Assembly (NCBI GenBank): GCA_947464335.1
Contig: CANHWG010000006.1
Location: forward strand, 1 to 63,646
Length of the DNA stretch: 63,646 nucleotides
Source: Flavobacteriaceae bacterium
GTDB taxonomy: Bacteria; Bacteroidota; Bacteroidia; Flavobacteriales; Flavobacteriaceae
Direction: 5' to 3'
The translations under genes and the position numbers were made by a program. Below, piece after piece: positions 28,434 through 36,020 of this stretch; the first letter of the stretch is position 1; every line of letters starts with the position of its first letter. The notes beneath the pieces were generated by a model. It was not told the origin of the DNA. It saw only the letters and a list, made by a program, of their open reading frames with translations, and ran no database searches.

Positions 28434-28440
28434 TTTAAAG

Positions 28441-28459
28441 TACTTTGAAATACAAAGTA
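28441..28459. promoter_or_regulatory. Operator-like palindrome between the regulator operon and the M28 peptidase
   Basis: TACTTTGAAATACAAAGTA has 7-bp perfect arms. It shares the flanks AG...A(A) and 20 of 23 positions with the palindrome at 27488. It lies 8 bp upstream of the 28433 start and about 60 bp upstream of the preferred start of the divergent peptidase, so it could control both. Confidence 0.75.
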
Positions 28460-28519
28460 AATAATTTTTATTTTCGTAACCAAATGTTTTTTCATTTATT
28501 TTTGATAAAAATATTTTAT

Positions 28520-29890
28520 ATGAAAAAAATTACCCTATTCACTTTACTATTCACTTCATTTATTTATTCGCAAAGCAACGACCAAAAAATGCTTTCGGAT
28601 ATTTATAAATTTTCGTTAACCAAATCAACTTGCTATTCTTGGTTAGATGATTTGTCTAATAAAATTGGTGCTCGTTTATCGGGTTCTGTTGGTGCCGAAA
28701 AAGGAGTTTTATATACCAAACAACAATTAGAAACTTTGGGTTTAGATAAAGTATACCTTCAAGAAGTGATGGTGCCAAAATGGGTCAGAGGCGAGAAAGA
28801 AATAGCCTATATATTGGATGATAAAACTAAAATCAACGTTCCAATCTGTGCCCTTGGTGGTTCAATAGCCACATCAAAATCTGGATTAATGGCCGAGGTT
28901 ATAGAAGTAAAAAGCTTAAAAGAACTAGACACACTTGGAGAAGCCAAGTTAAAAGGAAAAATTATTTTCTATAACAGACCTTTTGAACCCGAAAATGTTA
29001 ATGCTTTTAAATCGTATGGTAAGTGCGTAGACCAGAGGTATTATGGAGCCAAAGAAGCTTCTAAATATGGCGCTGTAGGAACAATTGTTCGTTCGATGAA
29101 TTTTAGGTTGGATGATTTTCCGCATACAGGAGCTCAAAGTTATGGCGATTTGCCCAAAGAGAAGTATATCCCAACAGCTGCTATAAGTACCAATGCAGCT
29201 GATTTATTAAGCAAAAAACTCAAAGAGAATAGCAAGTTAAAATTTTATATGAAAATGTCTTGCCAAACCTATGATGATGTGCTTTCGTATAACGTGATTG
29301 GAGAAATAACTGGTTCAGAACATCCTGAAAAAATTATGACCGTTGGCGGCCATCTCGACTCTTGGGATTTAGCGGATGGTTCTCATGACGATGGCGCCGG
29401 AATTGTACAAAGTATGGCAGTGGTAGAAACTTTCAAAAAGCTAAAGTATAAACCCAAAAACACCATCAGAGTAGTGTTGTTTATGAATGAAGAAAATGGC
29501 GGTAGAGGCGGAAAGAAATATGAGGAAGTATCGAAACTTAATAATGAAAATCACATATTTGCTCTAGAAAGTGATTCGGGTGGTTTTTCACCACGTGGCT
29601 TTTCATTTGAATGTGATGACGCCAATTTTCAAAAGATAAACAGTTGGAAATATTTATTTGAACCCTATTTGATTCATAATTTTGTAAAAGGCGGAACAGG
29701 ATCAGATATCGAACCATTAACCTCTAAAAAGATTGTGAAGGCAGGATTAAGTCCCGATTCACAAAGGTATTTTGATTATCATCACGCTGCTAACGACACC
29801 TTTGATGCCGTGAATAAAAGAGAATTAGAACTTGGTGCAGCAACCATGGCATCTTTAATGTATATGATTGACCAATACGGAATAGATTAG
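28520..29890 (+). CDS. M28 family metallopeptidase (PGCP/carboxypeptidase Q-like)
   Basis: A 456-residue secreted peptidase from the ATG at 28520 (MKKITLFTLLFTSFIYSQ signal peptide). An upstream in-frame ATG at 28445 would lie inside the operator palindrome and add a non-signal extension, so it is rejected. Zinc ligands of the M28 family are visible: GGHLDSWDLADGSHDDGAG, MNEENGGRGGKKY and a later Asp/His pair (ALESDSGG, FDYHHAANDTF). A PA-like domain precedes the catalytic core. It probably degrades dipeptides or amino-blocked peptides in the periplasm. Confidence 0.92.
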   Translation: MKKITLFTLLFTSFIYSQSNDQKMLSDIYKFSLTKSTCYSWLDDLSNKIGARLSGSVGAEKGVLYTKQQLETLGLDKVYLQEVMVPKWVRGEKEIAYILDDKTKINVPICALGGSIATSKSGLMAEVIEVKSLKELDTLGEAKLKGKIIFYNRPFEPENVNAFKSYGKCVDQRYYGAKEASKYGAVGTIVRSMNFRLDDFPHTGAQSYGDLPKEKYIPTAAISTNAADLLSKKLKENSKLKFYMKMSCQTYDDVLSYNVIGEITGSEHPEKIMTVGGHLDSWDLADGSHDDGAGIVQSMAVVETFKKLKYKPKNTIRVVLFMNEENGGRGGKKYEEVSKLNNENHIFALESDSGGFSPRGFSFECDDANFQKINSWKYLFEPYLIHNFVKGGTGSDIEPLTSKKIVKAGLSPDSQRYFDYHHAANDTFDAVNKRELELGAATMASLMYMIDQYGID

Positions 29891-30240
29891 TGAAACCTCA
29901 AGATGTATATGTTTTAAATCAGCCCGAAAAATATCGTGATATGCTATTGCATATTATTAGTGTTGTTGAGCAAACAGTACCCGAAGTGACTTTAGAATAT
30001 AAATGGAAAATTCCCTATTTTTATTTTAAGAGAAAACCTTACTGTTTTTTAAACGTTAGTCATAAAAAAGGATATGTTGACGTAGCTTTTAATAAAGGAT
30101 TTCAATTAAAAGACAACTTAAACTTTCTGATAGCAGGTGATGGAAGAACCACTTTTAAATCATTGCGATATACTACTTTAGAAGAAATAGATAACGCCAT
30201 TTTGATTTCGGTTCTTAGTGAAGCTAAGAATTTAATGTAA
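29890..30240 (+). CDS. DUF1801 domain-containing protein
   Basis: A 116-residue cytosolic protein of the DUF1801 (YdhG-like) family. It shows the typical core VEQTVPEVTLEYKWKIPYFYFKRKPYCFLNVSHKKGYVDVAFNKG, and the fold resembles iron/SufE-like or frataxin-like modules only remotely. The start is a GTG whose G is the last base of the peptidase TAG stop, so the two genes are coupled. It ends at a strong terminator. Function unknown. Confidence 0.85.
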   Translation: MKPQDVYVLNQPEKYRDMLLHIISVVEQTVPEVTLEYKWKIPYFYFKRKPYCFLNVSHKKGYVDVAFNKGFQLKDNLNFLIAGDGRTTFKSLRYTTLEEIDNAILISVLSEAKNLM

Positions 30241-30273
30241 AAAAAAGCGTCTCCAAAATTGGGACGCTTTTTT
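30241..30273. terminator. Bidirectional rho-independent terminator
   Basis: An 11-bp perfect stem AAAAAAGCGTC/GACGCTTTTTT with an 11-base loop lies between the convergent DUF1801 and outer-membrane protein genes. Confidence 0.92.
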
Positions 30274-30294
30274 ATATTTTTTTGTTTCTGATTT

Positions 30295-31185
30295 CTATAT
30301 AGTGAAAATGCCACCAAAAGCTATAATCTTTTGTAAAAAGAAAAATTCTTGAGATGCTTTATCCGTGGGGCTTTTTGTGGTTCTAATGTCACCCATATTG
30401 ATATAACCTCCTTTTAATTCGGTCTGAACAAAGAAATATTTAAAAAAGGTAAAGTTCAATCCGGCTTTGGCAGATACTCCAAATCCAGCCACATGAAAAT
30501 CATCATGTCTTTCTTTACTAAGCAAAGTTGAATTTGTTTTTGGATATAAAAAACCACCACCAATACCTTCAGTGATATTTATTTGAAATTTATCGGTGTT
30601 TCTTATTTTAAATAGCTTTGAGATATCATCCACACGACAAAACTCGGTATTCACATAGTTTAAACCATCAGTATGTTCAAATTTAAGAAAACTACCATCT
30701 GTTAAATCTATTGTATTATTTCCTGAAGGTAAATATATTCCGGCATGATTTGGATAAGAATCTCCAACAACTCCTCCAATTCGAACAATTTGATCCTGAG
30801 TCATAACATATTTCATGTGATCAAAACCTATAGAAATGTTATAATGGTCATTAATAAAATAGCCAATCCTTAAATTGGTTTGTGGTATCGTCATTCGAGC
30901 TGGATTCGCATAGTCTAAATGCCATCCTTTTGCTTTATCATGCGCTTGAACATCATATAACGTAAAATCATAATCTGCTCCTTTAAAATGAATATCGGAA
31001 CTGGAATAACTTTCGCGATTTCCTCCCCAAAAAATATACATTTTACCTTTATTATGTGCGGTGTATTTAGTTGGATTAACAACTTTTTCGTTAGATTTTG
31101 TTTCTAATTTTGAGTTTTCTTGGGCAGATAAAAATTGAATTCCTAAAACTGAAGTAAGGAATGTTATTATAAAGATTTTTTTCAA
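30295..31185 (-). CDS. Predicted outer-membrane beta-barrel protein
   Basis: A 296-residue protein with signal peptide (MKKIFIITFLTSVLGIQFLSAQ). Amphipathic strands alternate through the mature part (TNLRIGYFINDHYNISIGFDHMKYVM, AGLNFTFFKYFFVQTELKGGYI), and the C-terminus ends in an aromatic/hydrophobic strand (IIAFGGIFTI), as in barrels. The start codon is a TTG at 31185, since no ATG is suitably placed. It follows kdsA? No: it is downstream of kdsA on the same strand, 16 bp after its stop, so may be co-transcribed. No specific family recognised. Confidence 0.8.
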   Translation of the reverse strand: MKKIFIITFLTSVLGIQFLSAQENSKLETKSNEKVVNPTKYTAHNKGKMYIFWGGNRESYSSSDIHFKGADYDFTLYDVQAHDKAKGWHLDYANPARMTIPQTNLRIGYFINDHYNISIGFDHMKYVMTQDQIVRIGGVVGDSYPNHAGIYLPSGNNTIDLTDGSFLKFEHTDGLNYVNTEFCRVDDISKLFKIRNTDKFQINITEGIGGGFLYPKTNSTLLSKERHDDFHVAGFGVSAKAGLNFTFFKYFFVQTELKGGYINMGDIRTTKSPTDKASQEFFFLQKIIAFGGIFTI

Positions 31186-31201
31186 GGGGTAGCTTTAGGA
31201 A

Positions 31202-32020
31202 TTAAAATTGATTGATAGTTTTTCGGATAGCTACCAATCGGGTCATAAGATCTTCAAAGTAGTCTAAATGCAACATATTGGCACCATCACTTTTGGCATT
31301 AGCGGGATCAAAATGGGTTTCTATAAAAATACCATCAACACCTACAACAATTCCGGCCTTAGCAATGGTTTCAATCATATCGGGTCTTCCGCCAGTTACA
31401 CCAGCTGTTTGGTTGGGTTGTTGTAACGAATGGGTAACGTCTAAAACGGTGGTAGCATACTGTTGCATAGTTGGTATGCCTCGAAAATCGACAATCATAT
31501 CTTGATAACCAAACATCGTTCCTCTATCGGTTACCATTACATTTTGGTTATTACAGTCTAGTACTTTTTGAACGGCATGTTTCATGCTTTCCGGACTCAT
31601 GAATTGTCCTTTTTTCAGATTGACTACCTTTCCAGTATTGGCAGCAGCCACAACCAAATCGGTTTGACGTACTAAGAACGCCGGAATTTGTAATACATCT
31701 ACATATTGAGCTGCTTTATCAGCATCTTCATTAGTATGAATGTCGGTAACGGTAGGAACCTGAAACGTTTCAGAAACTTTGCGTAGAATTTTTAACGCTT
31801 TCTCATCTCCAATTCCAGAAAAGCTATCAATTCTAGAGCGATTCGCTTTTTTGAATGAACCTTTAAAAACGTAGGGAATTTCTAATTTATCTGTAATAGT
31901 GACTAATTTTTCGGCAATTTTCATTGCCATTTCTTCGCCTTCTATAGCACAAGGACCAGCGAGCACAAAGAAATTTCCACTATCTGTGTTTTTGATTTGT
32001 GGAATTGAATGAATGTTCAT
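31202..32020 (-). CDS. kdsA: 3-deoxy-8-phosphooctulonate synthase (KDO 8-P synthase)
   Basis: A 272-residue TIM-barrel enzyme that condenses PEP and arabinose-5-phosphate to KDO-8-P for lipopolysaccharide inner core. Motifs include VLAGPCAIEGEEMA, FKGSFKKANRSRIDSFSG, QIPAFLVRQTDLV, TDRGTMFGYQD and DVTHSLQQPNQTAG. The metal-independent form carries Asn where metal enzymes carry Cys near the N-terminus; here the barrel start reads GPCAIEG, and the class cannot be settled by eye. A -7 element lies just upstream. Confidence 0.97.
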   Translation of the reverse strand: MNIHSIPQIKNTDSGNFFVLAGPCAIEGEEMAMKIAEKLVTITDKLEIPYVFKGSFKKANRSRIDSFSGIGDEKALKILRKVSETFQVPTVTDIHTNEDADKAAQYVDVLQIPAFLVRQTDLVVAAANTGKVVNLKKGQFMSPESMKHAVQKVLDCNNQNVMVTDRGTMFGYQDMIVDFRGIPTMQQYATTVLDVTHSLQQPNQTAGVTGGRPDMIETIAKAGIVVGVDGIFIETHFDPANAKSDGANMLHLDYFEDLMTRLVAIRKTINQF

Positions 32021-32041
32021 GATGCGTTTCTTTTATGGCTG

Positions 32042-32049
32042 CAAATGTA
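32042..32049 (-). promoter_or_regulatory. -7 promoter element of kdsA (TACATTTG)
   Basis: A perfect TAnnTTTG on the minus strand, 21 bp upstream of the kdsA start. No clear -33 TTG was found at 17-23 bp. Assignment is by motif and position. Confidence 0.5.
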
Positions 32050-32087
32050 CTATTATTTTATTTGCTTTTAAAATACAAATCGGAGCG

Positions 32088-32546
32088 TTATTTTTTTATT
32101 GTAAGACCTACAGGAACTAGTAAATAACCTCTTTCATAAATATTGATATACAATTTTATTGGTTTAGTTTGTCCGTCCCATTTTAGTTCATAAACATCTA
32201 AAAATCCAGCACCCATTTCGACTCTTTTGGTCGGAAACGGACAGCAACTTTCAATTTTGGTATAAGTGATTTTCTCTCCTTTGGGTCCAGCTAAGGCATC
32301 TAAATAACGATGGGCGTTCAGATTTTCATCTTTGGCATTCAAATAAAAAACATTCACAGGATAATCAGCATCGTAGCCATATTTAAGGTCTTTGCTGTAA
32401 TCGGTCAACACAAACGTATTTTTTAAAGATAAAATAGGATAAGGTGCAGCATCATCCACATTTTTTAGGGTAGATTTTGTACTCACACAAGAAGTAAAAA
32501 CTAAAAGAAGTGCAATAATAGAAGTTAATTTGGCCATAGTTTTCAT
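32088..32546 (-). CDS. Hypothetical lipoprotein
   Basis: A 152-residue protein with a lipoprotein signal (hydrophobic ASIIALLLVF-type segment, lipobox TSC at residues 18-20 with Cys in FTSCVSTK). The mature part contains a CC pair (SCCPFPTKRVEMG) and ends KLYINIYERGYLLVPVGLTIKK. Homologues next to kdsA are sometimes labelled as the aldolase itself; nothing in this sequence supports an enzymatic role. It precedes kdsA on the same strand, 67 bp upstream. Likely anchored in the inner or outer membrane. Confidence 0.8.
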   Translation of the reverse strand: MKTMAKLTSIIALLLVFTSCVSTKSTLKNVDDAAPYPILSLKNTFVLTDYSKDLKYGYDADYPVNVFYLNAKDENLNAHRYLDALAGPKGEKITYTKIESCCPFPTKRVEMGAGFLDVYELKWDGQTKPIKLYINIYERGYLLVPVGLTIKK

Positions 32547-32591
32547 AATAAAATAGTTTTTGTTTGCTATTACAATAACCGTGCTATAGCG

Positions 32592-33071
32592 TTATTTTTT
32601 GTTTCTAATAAATACAGAAACGATAGCTCCAGTGATTATTCCTTTTGACAAACCAATGAAGGTACTTTCAATCATATAGGTTTTTAAATTAAAATATACT
32701 TTAGCATTCTCTATACTTAAATATCCGTTCTTTACTTTATACGCAATTATGGTATCAAAAAAATGGGGTGTAATACTTTTATAAATGACCAATTGGGCTA
32801 ACGGATTCAGCAACGAAATAATAAATGATAGTATTACGCCACATACAAATCCTTGTCGAAAGGTCATGCTGTTGTTATAAACGTATTTTTTTTTCTCGTT
32901 TATTGCTTGGAAAAAAAATAATACAGCAGGAAAAACAAAAAGGAAACTACACATGCCGTAGTTGTTGATGTGTTCATCATGAAGTCCGATAAATTTTTCT
33001 CCGATTGCCCATGCTAAAGTTAAAAGCGTGAATCGTAACGCCCATTTTATTTCTATAGAAAAGTTTTTCAT
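32592..33071 (-). CDS. DUF4199 domain-containing membrane protein
   Basis: A 159-residue protein with four predicted membrane helices. The central MTFRQGFVCGVILSFIISLLNPLAQLVIYKSITPHFFD and the C-terminal SFIGLSKGIITGAIVSVFIR-like segment are typical of DUF4199 proteins of Bacteroidota. It diverges from the YeeE/YedE pair. Function unknown. Confidence 0.82.
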   Translation of the reverse strand: MKNFSIEIKWALRFTLLTLAWAIGEKFIGLHDEHINNYGMCSFLFVFPAVLFFFQAINEKKKYVYNNSMTFRQGFVCGVILSFIISLLNPLAQLVIYKSITPHFFDTIIAYKVKNGYLSIENAKVYFNLKTYMIESTFIGLSKGIITGAIVSVFIRNKK

Positions 33072-33126
33072 TTTTATTTTGACAATTTGAGTTCAAAAAT
33101 ACTTTATTTCGGTAATTGATAATTGC

Positions 33127-33134
33127 TATTTTTG
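33127..33134 (+). promoter_or_regulatory. -7 promoter element of the YeeE/YedE pair (TATTTTTG)
   Basis: A perfect TAnnTTTG, 14 bp before the ATG at 33149. It lies downstream of the alternative ATG at 33116, which supports the later start. A -33 element was not identified. Confidence 0.4.
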
Positions 33135-33148
33135 TAAAAAATAATACA

Positions 33149-33706
33149 ATGGAATTTATAACACACACTTGGCATTGGTCGGTTGCTGGTTTTCTAATCG
33201 CTGCTGTCATGTTACTGCTCAATTATTTTGGTAAAGTATTCGGGATGTCTTCTAATTTGCGTTCACTATGTTCAATGACGGGCATTGGCAGTAAAGTCCC
33301 TTTTTTTGATTGGGATTGGAAAGCGCAACGTTGGAATTTAGCGGTAGTATTGGGCGCAATGCTTGGCGGTTTTGTGGCAGTTCATTTTTTGAGTGATGCT
33401 TCTAATGTTGACTTGAATCCGAAAACCATTGAGCAACTTGCCGCTATGGGAATTGATGCACCAAACGGAAAATTATTGCCCGATACCTTATTCGGAAATC
33501 AAATATTCGAATCTCCTAAAATGATAATCATCCTATTGGTTGGTGGATTATTAATCGGATTTGGTTCGCGCTATGCTGGTGGTTGTACTTCGGGACATGC
33601 CATTGCAGGAATGAGCAATTTGCAGTTGCCATCATTGAAAGCCGTAATTGGTTTTTTTATTGGTGGATTGATTATGTCGCATTTTATTTTACCCTTACTA
33701 TTCTAA
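33149..33706 (+). CDS. YeeE/YedE family protein (half-transporter A)
   Basis: A 185-residue polytopic membrane protein from the ATG at 33149 (MEFITHTWHWSVAGFLI). The conserved GSRYAGGCTSGHAIAGMSNLQ motif holds the Cys characteristic of the YeeE/YedE (DUF395, TsuA-like) family, which moves thiosulfate or related sulfur species. Only half of the full-length fold is present; the other half is the next gene, 3 bp downstream. A role in sulfur transport is inferred from the family. No rhodanese or sulfur dioxygenase gene is adjacent. Confidence 0.9.
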   Translation: MEFITHTWHWSVAGFLIAAVMLLLNYFGKVFGMSSNLRSLCSMTGIGSKVPFFDWDWKAQRWNLAVVLGAMLGGFVAVHFLSDASNVDLNPKTIEQLAAMGIDAPNGKLLPDTLFGNQIFESPKMIIILLVGGLLIGFGSRYAGGCTSGHAIAGMSNLQLPSLKAVIGFFIGGLIMSHFILPLLF

Positions 33707-33709
33707 ATT

Positions 33710-34123
33710 ATGAAATACTTAAAATTTATACTCGTTGGTTTTGTTTTCGGAATAGTGTTAACTAAGGCAGAAGCTGTTTCTTGGTACCGAATTTATGAAA
33801 TGTTCCAATTTCAATCGTTTCATATGTATGGCATCATTATGACTGCAATTGCTGTTGGGGTTATTGGCATCCAAATCGCTAAAAGGAAACAGTTAAAAGA
33901 CATCGATGGCAATCTATTGATTATACAAGATAAAGAAAAAGGAAACGCACGGTATTGGATTGGTGGAATCTTATTTGGATTGGGTTGGGCAATGGTTGGC
34001 GCTTGTCCTGGACCCATATTTATTATGCTTGGCGCCGGATTCATGAGCGTTGGTCTGATTTTAATAGGGGCTGTTTTAGGAACATTTTTATATGGTGTTC
34101 TAAAAGACAAGTTGCCACATTAG
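33710..34123 (+). CDS. YeeE/YedE family protein (half-transporter B, DUF6691 type)
   Basis: A 137-residue membrane protein with four helices. The motif WAMVGACPGPIFIMLGAGF contains the family's conserved Cys. It is the partner half to the preceding gene, the two together giving a two-subunit YeeE/YedE-like channel. A transcript of both genes is expected, because only 3 bp separate them. Confidence 0.9.
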   Translation: MKYLKFILVGFVFGIVLTKAEAVSWYRIYEMFQFQSFHMYGIIMTAIAVGVIGIQIAKRKQLKDIDGNLLIIQDKEKGNARYWIGGILFGLGWAMVGACPGPIFIMLGAGFMSVGLILIGAVLGTFLYGVLKDKLPH

Positions 34124-34307
34124 GATTGAACCTTTCCTTTTCAATTTCAAATTTATAGCTGTTAAACGGAATTACGCAAACATTAGGTAAGTATTATCCA
34201 AAATGAAGGTAGGTTATTGGGGCGTTGAATTTATTTAGGACCAAAATACTATCGGAAGTGACCAATAAGATAGCGCCAATAAGTGCATGTAGATAGTTAG
34301 CAATTCT

Positions 34308-35585
34308 TTACTGCTGATGATAGGAAAGTGGCTTTTGGTTTTTATTGAATTCCACCAAAACAAAATACAAACTCATTACTAAAGATAAAGTGAAATAGGC
34401 GATAAGTACCCCGTTTGAAAAAGGAACTAGTTCTGACATGCCAAACCAATCGCCAAAGTAATAGATAATTCCCAACGAAAAGATAAAACGTAATCCTTCC
34501 CAAAATATGGAGAATTTTCGGGTGTCCATTAATTCGGTGTAGCTATAAACGCTGAGGAAAACGAATAATCCATACACAAAAATGTTGGGCAATCCAATAA
34601 TAGCTATAGTACTAAAAAGATAGCTTATCAATCCTAGAGTTACGAATAATTGTACCACCGACCAATATTTTAAAAGTTCGGAATGTTGGTGTCCATATTT
34701 ATCAAAGCGATAGACATCAGTTATTTTAGCAACGGGATATTTTTTGTCAAAATCTTTCGGACGCCAACCCGTTGGTTTAAACCAAATGGTGAATTTATCT
34801 TTCCAGTTTTCGGCATGATAGGCATCTTTAATCATTAGCCATAGGTGTTGAAAATTAATTCGGATAGGATTCCAAGTGTGTGCTGGTCGTGTAATTCCAA
34901 AAACGGGTGGCACCGAATCTAATTCTTCCTGAAAAGTGCCGAACCATTGGTCCCAAAAAATAAAAATCTGTCCATGATTCTTATCCATATATTCCGGATT
35001 GATGGCATGATGCACTCTATGATGAGATGGCGTAACCATAAACTTTTCAAGAAAACCCAATTTTCCAATATATCGGGTATGATACCAAAACTGCAAAAAT
35101 AAATGCAGTGGCAACAAAATCGCTATGACTTTTGAAGGTATTCCGAGCACTGCAGCCGGTAATAACAAGAACGTAAATAAATTTACAAAGCTCGAAATTG
35201 GTTGGCGTAAGGCACACGCTAAATTGAATTCTTCACTACTGTGATGAATGGCATGTTTGTTCCAAAAAAAGTTAATTTGATGCGCCCAACGGTGACTCCA
35301 ATATCCATAAAAATCAATTACAAAAAAAGCAATAATATAAGTTAGCACTGTAGCTTCAATATGCAGTATTGCTAAATGCGTAACCATCCATTGATAAGAA
35401 ATAATAGCAATGCTCAATCCCAAAGCGTCTTTGACTGCATTGGTCATTCCGGAGCTGATACTCGAAATACTATCCATCATTGGCGTATGATTGATGCCTT
35501 TGAAATAGCCATACGTTCTTTCAATAATAATTAAAAAAAGAAAAAAAGGCATCGCAATCAACAGTATTTTTCCGTATTCTTCCAT
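34308..35585 (-). CDS. Sterol desaturase/fatty acid hydroxylase family protein
   Basis: A 425-residue integral membrane di-iron protein. The histidine boxes are HRWAHQ, HAIHHSSEE and HHRVHHAIN, with further His in the C-terminal domain (YGHQHSE). Helices flank the His boxes, and a second four-helix module lies after residue 310. Family members oxidise lipid alkyl chains or ether lipids (TMEM195-like). The lipid substrate is not apparent. Nearby genes give no pathway hint. Confidence 0.9.
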   Translation of the reverse strand: MEEYGKILLIAMPFFLFLIIIERTYGYFKGINHTPMMDSISSISSGMTNAVKDALGLSIAIISYQWMVTHLAILHIEATVLTYIIAFFVIDFYGYWSHRWAHQINFFWNKHAIHHSSEEFNLACALRQPISSFVNLFTFLLLPAAVLGIPSKVIAILLPLHLFLQFWYHTRYIGKLGFLEKFMVTPSHHRVHHAINPEYMDKNHGQIFIFWDQWFGTFQEELDSVPPVFGITRPAHTWNPIRINFQHLWLMIKDAYHAENWKDKFTIWFKPTGWRPKDFDKKYPVAKITDVYRFDKYGHQHSELLKYWSVVQLFVTLGLISYLFSTIAIIGLPNIFVYGLFVFLSVYSYTELMDTRKFSIFWEGLRFIFSLGIIYYFGDWFGMSELVPFSNGVLIAYFTLSLVMSLYFVLVEFNKNQKPLSYHQQ

Positions 35586-36020
35586 AACAACATATTTAAT
35601 TTGCCAACCTTAGTTCGTCATAATAGAGCAATCGGTCAAATATAATAAATTCAAAAGCAGTAATTATCTTTTCACATTCGTTTGTCAGCAAAACTCAATA
35701 TTAGTCTTAAGTCGACTAACTTCTTTTCGCTTAATTTTTGAATTCTAGGTCTCATTTTTTTAAAAATTATCGTATGAAGTCTTTGTTTTTTCTGTGTTAT
35801 TCGAAACGGTAGGCGGTTAAAGAGTGATTAATGGGAGTTACTGACTATGCATTATGCTAATCTTTAAGACAAAATATAGATGAAAGGTAAAAAAAGCAGA
35901 TTATGTAATTAGCAGTTGTACTTCATAGATTTTTTTGGTTAAATAACGGAAAATTTTCGCAGTTGATTAGGGTAGAGATAATTTTGTCACATAAATTTCA
36001 CTTGTACAATTTTTAATACC
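35586..36020. other. Intergenic region upstream of the large T9SS protein
   Basis: No gene is visible in these 435 bp. It holds an imperfect palindrome TTAGTC-TTAAGTC-GACTAA at 35701-35719 and a -7-like TAATTTTG at 35979-35986. It is AT-rich and probably serves as the promoter and leader region of the gene at 36021. Confidence 0.5.
35979..35986 (+). promoter_or_regulatory. -7-like promoter element (TAATTTTG)
   Basis: Fits TAnnTTTG, 34 bp upstream of the 1509-residue surface protein. The nearest TTG is only 13 bp upstream, shorter than the usual -33/-7 spacing, so confidence is limited. Confidence 0.35.

Noticed and set aside
32088..32546. Annotating the lipoprotein as a KDO-8-P aldolase because of its neighbour
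   Set aside because: The sequence has a lipobox and no TIM-barrel motifs; only kdsA next to it carries the enzyme motifs.
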